This document shows positions 31,909-39,093 of a stretch of DNA of 64,000 nucleotides, in pieces. The translations under genes and the position numbers were made by a program. Each line of letters begins with the position of its first letter. Position 1 is the first letter of the stretch. The DNA is from Polyangium fumosum. GTDB lineage: Bacteria > Myxococcota_A > Polyangia > Polyangiales > Polyangiaceae. Location of the stretch: the NCBI RefSeq assembly GCF_005144585.1, contig NZ_SSMQ01000005.1:186001-250000 (forward strand), written 5' to 3'. A model generated the notes under the pieces. That model was not told the origin of the DNA. It ran no database searches and saw only the letters and a list, made by a program, of their open reading frames with translations.

Positions 31909-32496
31909 ATGACCAAGACCTCATTTGCATCCGTAGGTCGGCGCGCGAAGGTAGCTCTCACGGTGGCCGGGGCAGCGGCGGCCGTGGCGCTGTTTGCAGG
32001 ATTCATTACCCCCACCCCGAACGGGTGGAAACTCGCGGCCGAGCTGGAAATCGCAAAATTGCCGGTTTGTTACGCGCTCGGGACCGACGCGATCGGGCGC
32101 GGGGACCTGCAGGCCGGCAAGAACATTTACGCCCCCTGCTTCAAGAGCGACGCGGAGCTCGCGGTCTATTTCCCCGGGACCCCCTTCAATGGTCCGCCGA
32201 GTTCCACGGCGATCGGCGCGAACGCCTGGGCCGATTTCGTCGAAGGCGTGTTCACCACGAGCGGTTACACGTCGACGCAACACCTCATCGGCAGCATCGA
32301 CATCAACGTGATCGACGAGGACGAGGCCACGATGACCTCCTACCTGCACGCGACGCACGTCCTGCCCAACGGCACGATCGACGTGGCCAACGGCACCTAC
32401 GAGGACGAGGTCATCCGCGTCAATGGCACCTGGAAGATCAAGCGCCGCACGCTGAAGCTCATTACATTCTTGAACCTCGGCACGCCCACCCCCTGA
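31909..32496 (+). CDS. Secreted SnoaL/NTF2-like protein
   Basis: ATG at 31909 has an unusually strong ribosome binding site (AAAGGAGG 5 nt upstream). The upstream frame is noise. The 195-residue product has a signal/anchor helix (VALTVAGAAAAVALFAGFI) and an NTF2-like cone fold: AIGRGDLQAGKNIYAPCFKS, ADFVEGVFTTSGYTSTQHLI, INVIDEDEATMTSYLHATHV and RVNGTWKIKRRTLKLI. The SnoaL-like fold covers isomerases, dehydratases and non-enzymatic receptors; no catalytic Asp/His set can be assigned here, and the fused export signal is unusual. Exported and probably abundant given its RBS. Confidence 0.75.
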   Translation: MTKTSFASVGRRAKVALTVAGAAAAVALFAGFITPTPNGWKLAAELEIAKLPVCYALGTDAIGRGDLQAGKNIYAPCFKSDAELAVYFPGTPFNGPPSSTAIGANAWADFVEGVFTTSGYTSTQHLIGSIDINVIDEDEATMTSYLHATHVLPNGTIDVANGTYEDEVIRVNGTWKIKRRTLKLITFLNLGTPTP

Positions 32497-32506
32497 ACAT
32501 CGCCTT

Positions 32507-33562
32507 TCAAGGCGCGGGGAGGGGCGGCGTCGCGGCGCCGACCGGCTCGGCGTGGACCCGCGTGTGCACGACGCGCCGCCGCCTCGCTCCGATGTTGGTG
32601 ACATCGAAATCGAACTGGAAGCCAATCATGATGGCGTCCGGGGGCAGGTGGGTCGTCATGGGGCTCGACAACCGATCGTCACGCACGCCGGGGAGCGTGA
32701 CGATGCTCGTGTTGCCACCCATCAGGGTGGGTCGGGGATTCGAGACGACGTCCTTCGTGCCGGCGGGCAAGACGAGCTGGCTCTTCACGCTGACGAACAC
32801 ACGCCCGCCGCCGGCGAAGGCGGTCGGCATCGGGAACACGCGGCCCGCGAATTGATCTTTTACGGCGCGAGCAATTCGCTCCCATTCTTTTCGATCGCCG
32901 CCCTTTGCCACGACGACGTCGACGGTGGCAATTTGCCCGCGTGCGTCGAGCGTGAGGAGGAACGTGCTGTCGGATTCGGGGGGCGTACTCGAAGACCGGA
33001 CCTGCTCCGTGACGGCCGACGCGAGCGTCCCGGCCGCGGGGAATCTCGCCTGCTCGGCGCTCCCGGCGAGGACGGCCTGCGCCGTGGGTCGAATGGGCGC
33101 GGGCTTCGGCGCCGCCTCGCGGGGCATGGCGCCCGGGACCGCCCATACCGGCGGACCGGCGAGCGCCGGGAGGGCGCCTCCGCGCGGGGGTTCGTCCGGG
33201 GGGCCGTCGTAATCGGAAGCGCCGGCCGGGGGCGGTGCAGGACTCGGGGAAGACCCCGAATTCGGCTCGGGCGGCGCGGACGTCTGCGAGGTCGTACGAC
33301 GCGGAAGGACCGCCACGCGGAGCGCGGGCTCGGGAGCCGGCGGGGGCGTTTCCAGGGCGCCACGCGGGGGCTCCGAGGACGCGGCGGGCTCGATCGGGCG
33401 GAGGTCGACCCAAAGCTCGGGGGCCCGCTCGAAGGCATGCCCGATCGTCGACAGTTCGAGGGGGCGGGGCGGGACGGCGCGCACGAGCAGGAGCCCCGCC
33501 GCGTGCAAGGCGAGCGCGGCGAGCAGCGAGAGCGGAATCCGGCTGCGTGCGGTGGGGCTCAA
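32507..33562 (-). CDS. TonB-like proline-rich envelope protein
   Basis: A 351-residue protein read from TTG 33562. A short basic N-terminus and one membrane helix (SLLAALALHAAGLLLVRAV) are followed by a 160-residue Pro/Ala-rich spacer. The C-terminal region (FLLTLDARGQIATVDVVVAK, VKDQFAGRVFPMPTAF, VFVSVKSQLVLPAG) has the alternating strands of the TonB C-terminal fold, extended by an unusual beta tail ending with HTRVHAEPVGA. TonB proteins carry proton-motive energy to outer-membrane transporters; ExbB/ExbD are not adjacent. I would call it TonB-family with moderate certainty. Confidence 0.55.
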   Translation of the reverse strand: MSPTARSRIPLSLLAALALHAAGLLLVRAVPPRPLELSTIGHAFERAPELWVDLRPIEPAASSEPPRGALETPPPAPEPALRVAVLPRRTTSQTSAPPEPNSGSSPSPAPPPAGASDYDGPPDEPPRGGALPALAGPPVWAVPGAMPREAAPKPAPIRPTAQAVLAGSAEQARFPAAGTLASAVTEQVRSSSTPPESDSTFLLTLDARGQIATVDVVVAKGGDRKEWERIARAVKDQFAGRVFPMPTAFAGGGRVFVSVKSQLVLPAGTKDVVSNPRPTLMGGNTSIVTLPGVRDDRLSSPMTTHLPPDAIMIGFQFDFDVTNIGARRRRVVHTRVHAEPVGAATPPLPAP

Positions 33563-33623
33563 GGTGGATGATCCGTGCGTTGCAGGAGCCTGCCCGCGTA
33601 TTCACGCGGGCGCAAGGATCCCG

Positions 33624-34412
33624 TTATCGAAAGGCCTCCGTCGCGGCCGTGATGCGCCGCACCCCCATCGAGCAGGGCAGCATTCCGTCCGGCCGCAGGA
33701 GGGCCTGCCAATCTGCGCGCAAGGCCTCTTCGAGGACCGACACGCGGGCGGGCACCATTCGAGTGACGTCGTACGTCTCCCGGAACAGGGCGAAAACCTC
33801 GTCAGGCGTGCCTGACAGATCGACGTGGATGGGCTCGATCCGCACGTTCACGAAAGGCTGGAGCAGCTCCCGGAGCCCCTCTTCGCTGTAGGTCCGAGGG
33901 TCACCGATCGACGGCCCCTCGAAGGGCTCTTCGCGGAGGCGACGCACGAGCATCGTCCACGCATCCTCGTTCGGCGCCGCGATGCGGCCGCCCACCACGG
34001 CCGCGAAGGTCCCGCCGGGCCGCAAGACGCGCCGCACCTCGGCGAGGACCTCCTCCACGGGGCGCATCAACATGAGCGCGAGGTGGCACGTGACGAGGTC
34101 GAACGAAGAGTCCTCGAATGGAAGTGCCTGCGCTCGCCCCTGGACGAGAATCGCCTCCAGCCCGAGACGCGCGCGCGCCGCCGCGAGCTCGCCTTCGCTC
34201 ATATCGATCCCCACGGCGCTCTGGATGCCGTGGGATCGAAGCAGCGAGAGCAACGCGCCGTCGCCGCACGCGAGATCGAGCACGCGATCGCCCGGCCGCG
34301 CGTGGTCGGCGAGCCATTCGTAGGTCGAGGGTTTTCCGCGGAGGAACGCGCGCGACGTGGCCCCGGGGCGATCGTCGTGCCAGCGCCGAAGCCAGATTTC
34401 GGAGGGATCCAT
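33624..34412 (-). CDS. Class I SAM-dependent methyltransferase
   Basis: A 262-residue Rossmann methyltransferase: motif I VLDLACGDGALLSLL (about residues 44-58), the acidic end of strand 2 in VGIDMSEGELAAARARLG, and motif IV region FEDSSFDLVTCHLALMLMRP. LRPGGTFAAVV lies near 131-141. It belongs to the UbiE/Methyltransf_11 type. The C-terminal third (YSEEGLRELLQPFVNVRIEP, VFALFRETYDVTRMV) is probably the substrate cap. Substrate unknown. Divergent from the PPOX-fold gene with 48 nt between starts. Confidence 0.9.
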   Translation of the reverse strand: MDPSEIWLRRWHDDRPGATSRAFLRGKPSTYEWLADHARPGDRVLDLACGDGALLSLLRSHGIQSAVGIDMSEGELAAARARLGLEAILVQGRAQALPFEDSSFDLVTCHLALMLMRPVEEVLAEVRRVLRPGGTFAAVVGGRIAAPNEDAWTMLVRRLREEPFEGPSIGDPRTYSEEGLRELLQPFVNVRIEPIHVDLSGTPDEVFALFRETYDVTRMVPARVSVLEEALRADWQALLRPDGMLPCSMGVRRITAATEAFR

Positions 34413-34460
34413 GGCCGTTACGTACCATGGAGCGCGCGGAGTCTGCTACCCTCGTCGGCC

Positions 34461-35021
34461 GTGGGAAAACTCTATGACAGCCTCGATGACGAGCTCATCG
34501 AGTTCATCCAGCGACAACACGTCTTTTTCGTCGCCACGGCGCCGCTCACCGGCGACGGCCACGTGAACCTCTCGCCCAAGGGCTACGATACCCTGCGCGT
34601 GTTCGGCCCGCGCACGCTCGGGTACCTGGATTTCGCGGGGAGCGGCGTCGAGACGATCGCCCACGCCCGCGAGAACGGGCGTATCGTGCTGCTCTTTTGC
34701 GCCTTCGAGGGCCCGCCGCGCATTTTGCGGATCCACGGCCGCGCCGAGGCCTTCGAGCCGGACGACCCGCACTTCGCCGCCCTACGCGAGCCCTTCGGCC
34801 CGCCGCGCGTGAACGAACGGGCACTCCTGCGCATCGAGGCGACGCGGATCGCGACGTCGTGCGGCTATGGCGTGCCCCTGTACGAGTTCGTCGGGGAACG
34901 TACGCAGCTCACGGATTGGGGAGAAACCAAAGGGGCCGAGGGGATGCGGCAGTATATGGAAAAGAAAAACATGACGAGCCTCGACGGGCTGCCGGGGCTC
35001 CACCTCGGCAAGCCCCGTTGA
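34461..35021 (+). CDS. Pyridoxamine 5'-phosphate oxidase-fold protein
   Basis: GTG at 34461 gives a 186-residue protein with the split-barrel flavin-binding fold: QRQHVFFVATAPLTGDGHVN, LSPKGYDTLRVFGPRTLGYL, VETIAHARENGRIVLLFCAF, PPRILRIHGRAEAF. The NLSPKG motif is typical of the PPOX-like subgroup of general flavoprotein oxidoreductases rather than true PdxH. The C-terminal part (CGYGVPLYEFVGERTQLTDW) is a family-specific lid. Probably an FMN or F420-type reductase of unknown substrate. Confidence 0.85.
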   Translation: MGKLYDSLDDELIEFIQRQHVFFVATAPLTGDGHVNLSPKGYDTLRVFGPRTLGYLDFAGSGVETIAHARENGRIVLLFCAFEGPPRILRIHGRAEAFEPDDPHFAALREPFGPPRVNERALLRIEATRIATSCGYGVPLYEFVGERTQLTDWGETKGAEGMRQYMEKKNMTSLDGLPGLHLGKPR

Positions 35022-35045
35022 TCGGTCCCTGGAAAGCGAAATAGC

Positions 35046-36038
35046 CTAGCCGAGGCGCTCCCGCGCGAGCGCCGCCGTATACGACTCGGGATCCCGCTCG
35101 GTCACGAGCCGCCATACTTCGGCCGCCCGCTCGGCCCGCCCGAGCGACGCGAGCGTATCGCCCCACGCAAGCAGGCCATCCCCTCCCTGTCCGCGGAAAA
35201 CATGCCGCGCGCCTTCCTCGAACCGCGCGAGCGCCTCTTCGAAGCGGCCCTCGCGCGCTGCGATCCGGCCGAGCAAAAAAAGCGCATTGCGCCGCGACGA
35301 CGCGCGCTGCGCGACCGCATCCCCGCGGAGAACCGCGCGCCGCGCAGCCTCAGGGTCCCCCTCGGCGAGGCGCACGAAGGCCTCGGCGAAATGGTATTCG
35401 CTCCGGAAATCGTCGGGGAGATCATTCTCACACGCGAGTTCGAGCAGGGCGCGCGCCTCCTCGGCGCGCTCCTGCGAGGCGAGCACCCACGTCCCGTGCA
35501 GCGCCGCTCCCGTGCGGGCGAGCGCGTCGCCGGTGTCGAGGGCCCGCCGTGTATGCGCGAGTGACGCCTCCCAGCGGCCGAGGTTCGCCAGCGCTTCGGC
35601 CTCGTTGATGCATAAAATGGCGTCGTTCTGCGCGAGCGACCACGCCGCGCGACGCGAAAGCGCCCGCTTGTAATACCCCGCGGCGACATCCACGCAGACG
35701 AGCAGGTTCACGACATAGAGGGCGAACTCGCCGCTCGGCTCCTCGAATACGGGGATGTCGTCGATCGCGCGGCAAGCCTCCTCCACCCGGCCCGCGTAAT
35801 AGAGCGCCATCGCGATCTCAGCCTGCACGTAGGCCGCGGGCAGACGGCCGCTCGACGCCGCGAGGAGCAGCCTCGACGTCGTGAACCACCCGCGGCCCCG
35901 TGCCTGCCGCGCATACGAGCTCAGCTTGGCCGCGGCCTCGTACGAGATGAGCCGATCCCCCACGAAGGCCCCGGCCGCGACGAGCCCGACAAAGAGCCAG
36001 GCCCCCAGAAAGAGCTCGTAAAACCCATTCTCGTCCAT
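35046..36038 (-). CDS. TPR-repeat membrane protein
   Basis: A 330-residue protein with an N-terminal membrane helix (LFLGAWLFVGLVAAGAFVG) followed by about seven TPR units. Examples are AYVQAEIAMALYYAGRVEEA, NEAEALANLGRWEASLAHTR, EYHFAEAFVRLAEGDPEAAR, FLLGRIAAREGRFEEALARF and GDTLASLGRAERAAEVW. The spacing and the Gly/Ala/Tyr pattern are canonical. No catalytic sequence. Such anchored solenoids act as scaffolds. A convergent gap of 24 nt separates it from the PPOX gene and 65 nt separates it from the MerR gene upstream on the same strand. Confidence 0.85.
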   Translation of the reverse strand: MDENGFYELFLGAWLFVGLVAAGAFVGDRLISYEAAAKLSSYARQARGRGWFTTSRLLLAASSGRLPAAYVQAEIAMALYYAGRVEEACRAIDDIPVFEEPSGEFALYVVNLLVCVDVAAGYYKRALSRRAAWSLAQNDAILCINEAEALANLGRWEASLAHTRRALDTGDALARTGAALHGTWVLASQERAEEARALLELACENDLPDDFRSEYHFAEAFVRLAEGDPEAARRAVLRGDAVAQRASSRRNALFLLGRIAAREGRFEEALARFEEGARHVFRGQGGDGLLAWGDTLASLGRAERAAEVWRLVTERDPESYTAALARERLG

Positions 36039-36103
36039 GCTTCGCCCCGCGAGGGGGCGCCAGGGTACGGCAGGACGTGCGGCCGGGACAAGCTATTTTT
36101 TCA

Positions 36104-36877
36104 TCAGGCGCTCGTGCCCCTCTTTCGCGCGGCCTGCGCCCGGCGCACGTAATCGTAGAGCGCCGGGTCGTGGCCCTGCTGCGCCGCGAGGCCGGGCTCG
36201 TTCTTGTACATGGTTTCGAGCGACCGGCGAATCTCCGGGTTTCCCCCGGTGAACATCTCGACGAGCTCCATCCAGCGCCCGGCGAGCGCCTGCACGGCCG
36301 GATCCTCCGGCGGCGTGCCCTTCTCCATTTCCGCGCGGACCTTCGCGATCAGCGCCGGCCATTCCGCCTGCACGGCCTGCATCGCCTCCTCGCCGAACGC
36401 CTGCCGCCGCGCCTCGAGCTCCGCGAGCTGCTCCTTCGTGTAGTATTTCTCGATCATGTTCATCACCTCGATGGTCTTCAAAAGTTCGTCGGCCGATACG
36501 CGCTCGCTCTTGGCGAACCAGGCGGCGAGCGCCTCCAGGCGGCCGAGGAGCTTCCGGGTGAGCTCCATTTGTTCTTGCAAACGCGTGATGTGCATGTGGA
36601 CGATGGAAAGCGGCGAGACGTCGGGCCGCGCGAGCAGGGCCCGGATCTCGTCGAGCGACATGCCGAGCTGCCGCAGCGATAAGATCTGCTGCAGCCGGGC
36701 CACGTCCCCCTCCCCGTACAGCCGATACCCCGCCCGTGAATGGTCGGACGGCGAGAGGAGCCCAATCTCGTCGTACCAGTGGAGCGTCCGGATGGACGTC
36801 CCCGTGGCCTTCGCCAGCTCTCCCACCTTCCACGCGCGCTTCTTCGCGCCCTTGTCCTTGCGCTCTCCAGCAGCCAC
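36104..36877 (-). CDS. MerR-family regulator with TipAS-like drug-binding domain
   Basis: A 257-residue regulator starting at GTG 36877. The MerR HTH (KVGELAKATGTSIRTLHWYD, EIGLLSPSDHSRAGYRLYGE) and dimer helix (QILSLRQLGMSLDEIRALLA) are followed by a long coiled coil (ITRLQEQMELTRKLL). The C-terminal TipAS domain is at about 140-245 (YYTKEQLAELEARRQAFGEE, VQALAGRWMELVEMFTGGNP, RRSLETMYKNEPGLAAQQG). TipA relatives are activated by binding bulky ligands such as thiopeptides. The N-terminal 18 residues (GERKDKGAKKRA) are a short basic extension. It is transcribed from a MerR-type promoter whose initiation site coincides with the GTG. Confidence 0.92.
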   Translation of the reverse strand: MAAGERKDKGAKKRAWKVGELAKATGTSIRTLHWYDEIGLLSPSDHSRAGYRLYGEGDVARLQQILSLRQLGMSLDEIRALLARPDVSPLSIVHMHITRLQEQMELTRKLLGRLEALAAWFAKSERVSADELLKTIEVMNMIEKYYTKEQLAELEARRQAFGEEAMQAVQAEWPALIAKVRAEMEKGTPPEDPAVQALAGRWMELVEMFTGGNPEIRRSLETMYKNEPGLAAQQGHDPALYDYVRRAQAARKRGTSA

Positions 36878-36884
36878 GAACGGG

Positions 36885-36915
36885 ACTCTAGGCCCTCACG
36901 CGACGTGAGGGTCAA
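36885..36915 (-). promoter_or_regulatory. MerR-type promoter with 19-bp spacer and perfect operator palindrome
   Basis: Minus strand: TTGACC (36915-36910), a 19-bp spacer, then TAGAGT (36890-36885). The spacer holds CCCTCACG/CGTGAGGG around a 3-bp centre (36893-36911), a perfect 8+3+8 palindrome overlapping the -35. A lengthened 19-bp spacer with an operator inside is the defining feature of promoters remodelled by MerR-family activators. The expected start of transcription, about 7 nt past the -10, is the regulator's own GTG, so the transcript is leaderless and autoregulated. Confidence 0.8.
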
Positions 36916-36975
36916 GAGGCCCCGCGAAAAAAAGGAGGGGTAGTCGGGCCGCCACGGCCCGAGGTACCCTTTGCC

Positions 36976-38754
36976 ATGATCTCCCGCATCCTCCTTGGCT
37001 CCCTCGCGCTCCCTCTCCTCGCCGTTTCCCTCGCCGCGTCGTGCAGCGGCAATGGCGGCAGTTCCTCCGCCTCCTCGAACGCCACCGCCTCGGGCGGCAC
37101 GGGCGGCTCCGGCGGCACGGGCGCCGACCCCGGGACCGGCGGGTTCGTCTCCGTCGGCGGCTCCGGCGGCGGCGGGCCCGACGTCTGCGACCCGCCCGAC
37201 GTCCTCGTCGTCCTCGACAGGACCCTCACGATGCACAAGACCCCGGAGGGCGGAACCCCGGGGGACGGGCCCGATTACAAGAGCTCGAAATGGTTCCAGG
37301 CGATCACGGCCGTCGAGCAGCTCGTCGCGCCGCCCCTCGACAAGGGCATTCGGTTCGGCGTCGAGCTCTGGCCCAAGGACCCGGGCGGCGGCGCCTGCAT
37401 CACCCTCGCCGAGCGCGTGCTCAATACGAAGCAGGCGACGAACCCGGCCTGCCAGGAGGGCGAGGTCCTGATCACCCCGGGCCTCGATCAGGGCACGGCC
37501 ATTCAAGCCCTCCTCGATCCGGCCACCACCACGCTCTGCACGAGCACGCCCACCGGCAATGCCCTGCTCACGGCCGAGCAGCACCTCCAGGGAATCGCCG
37601 TCCCCGGGCGCGAGCAATACGTCGTGCTCGTGACCGACGGCGCGGACTGGGACCAATCCTGCCCCGAGCCCAATCCCTTGCCCATCGCGCAGGCCCTCAT
37701 GAAGAAGGGCATCAAGACGTACATCGTCGGCTTCTCCGCGACCGGCGACATCCAGCCCGGCGGCGTCGGCGCCGAGTTCCTCAACAACATGGCCTGCGCC
37801 GGCGGCACCGCGAAGGGGTTCCCGGCCTCCTGCACCGACGACGGCAATGGCAACTATACGTCCACCGATCCCACGGGCGCGCCGCTCTACCTCAAGGCCG
37901 GCAACGCGGCGGAACTCGCCCTCGCGCTCAAGTCGATCGGCGGCAAGCTCTGCTGCAATTGCGGCGACACTTGTGATCCCCCCGAAATCCTCATCGCCCT
38001 CGACCGCACGCTCACCATGCACAAAACCCCGAACGGCGAGACGCCCGCGGATGGGCCCGATTACGCGAGCAGCAAGTGGCACCAGGCGGTCACCGCGATC
38101 GAGAAGATGGTGGCCCCGCCCCGCGACGCGCACGCGCGGTACGGCCTCGAGCTCTGGCCGAGAGACCCTGGCGGAAACACGTGTATCACGCTCGCGGAGC
38201 GGGTCACGGACACCAAGCAGGCGACGAACCCATTCTGCGAGAACGGCGAGATCGTCGTGCCCCCGGCCCTCGGCACCGGCGCCGCCATCCAGCAATACCT
38301 CGATCCGGCCACCACCCGCCTCTGCATCAGCACGCCCACGGGCCAGGCCCTCTTCACGGCGACGGACCACCTCCTCAAGAGCGTCACGCCTGGCCGCGAC
38401 CAATACGTCGTCCTCGTGACCGACGGCGCGGACTGGGACCAATCTTGCCCCGATCCGAACCCGCTGCCCATCGTACAGCAGCTCGCGGCTTCGGGGATCC
38501 GCACCTTCGTGGTCGGCTTCTCCGCGGAGGGCGCCATTCAGCCGGGCGGCGTCGGCGCCGCGTTCCTCAACGACATGGCCTGCGCGGGGCAGACGGCCAA
38601 AGGGTTCCCGACGGGCTGCCAGGAGGGACCGGGCGGTTTCGTCGCCAAGGACCCGAACGGGGACGTCCTCTACCTCCAGGCGAGCGACGCCGCGGGCCTC
38701 GACAAAGCGCTCTCCGGCGTGGCCGACGACCTTTGCTGCGACTGCGTCAAATGA
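36976..38754 (+). CDS. Lipoprotein with tandemly duplicated von Willebrand factor A-like domains
   Basis: A 592-residue lipoprotein (signal ending SLAASC). A Gly/Ser/Thr linker is followed by two tandem copies of a vWA-like domain, residues about 71-332 and 333-592, that share most of their sequence: CDPPDVLVVLDRTLTMHKTP against CDPPEILIALDRTLTMHKTP, both with YVVLVTDGADWDQSCP, PTGxALxTA and LCCxC. The metal-site motif DxSxS is DRTLT in both, keeping the metal-binding hydroxyls as threonines. Ca or Mg coordination is therefore plausible. Duplication was recent enough to leave nearly identical blocks. Probably a surface adhesion or sensing protein. Confidence 0.9.
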   Translation: MISRILLGSLALPLLAVSLAASCSGNGGSSSASSNATASGGTGGSGGTGADPGTGGFVSVGGSGGGGPDVCDPPDVLVVLDRTLTMHKTPEGGTPGDGPDYKSSKWFQAITAVEQLVAPPLDKGIRFGVELWPKDPGGGACITLAERVLNTKQATNPACQEGEVLITPGLDQGTAIQALLDPATTTLCTSTPTGNALLTAEQHLQGIAVPGREQYVVLVTDGADWDQSCPEPNPLPIAQALMKKGIKTYIVGFSATGDIQPGGVGAEFLNNMACAGGTAKGFPASCTDDGNGNYTSTDPTGAPLYLKAGNAAELALALKSIGGKLCCNCGDTCDPPEILIALDRTLTMHKTPNGETPADGPDYASSKWHQAVTAIEKMVAPPRDAHARYGLELWPRDPGGNTCITLAERVTDTKQATNPFCENGEIVVPPALGTGAAIQQYLDPATTRLCISTPTGQALFTATDHLLKSVTPGRDQYVVLVTDGADWDQSCPDPNPLPIVQQLAASGIRTFVVGFSAEGAIQPGGVGAAFLNDMACAGQTAKGFPTGCQEGPGGFVAKDPNGDVLYLQASDAAGLDKALSGVADDLCCDCVK

Positions 38755-38866
38755 CGCAGGGCCGCCGGACGGCCCTCCCTCCCTCCTTCTTATCGACATC
38801 GCCTGAGCCCCCTCGCGGTCCCACGGACCCGAGTTCAGCAGAAGCAGAATCCACCCATCCCCCTCC

Positions 38867-39080
38867 AGGCGAATTTCTCGGTTCGCCTCGGAGATGGCGT
38901 ACGCGCGTCGAAAATTCGTCATCATGCAATTGACTCAAATTGCTCTTGAAAGGCGAACCCATTTATGTAGGATACACTTGGGCTCGGCATTTGCTCATGC
39001 CCGGATCGCACGATCGCACCTGGCGAACGTGATACCTCCTTTTGTGCCGATGGGACGATCTCGGTTGGATCGCCCCATCG
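38867..39080. repeat. Two inverted repeats in the 339-bp region before the cytochrome gene
   Basis: AGGCGAA (38867-38873) pairs with TTCGCCT (38882-38888) around an 8-nt loop. Nearer the gene, CGATGGGACGATC (39048-39060) pairs with GATCGCCCCATCG (39068-39080) with one mismatch and a 7-nt loop, ending 13 nt before the ATG. The second lies in the predicted leader and its 3' arm is close to the ribosome binding site (AAGAGG), so it could be an operator or a translation-controlling hairpin. The rest of 38755-39093 shows a sigma54-like site only. Confidence 0.5.
38979..38995 (+). promoter_or_regulatory. Candidate sigma54 promoter
   Basis: GGGCTCGGCATTTGCT (38980-38995) matches the sigma54 consensus TGGCACGNNNNTTGCW at all but two of the twelve specified positions, with the invariant GG and GC (38981-38982 and 38993-38994) 12 nt apart. 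A transcript from it would start near 39006 and carry an 88-nt leader into the cytochrome gene at 39094. A sigma54 activator with an FHA domain is encoded in this window but any link is speculative. Confidence 0.5.
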
Positions 39081-39093
39081 AGAAAGAGGCCCC

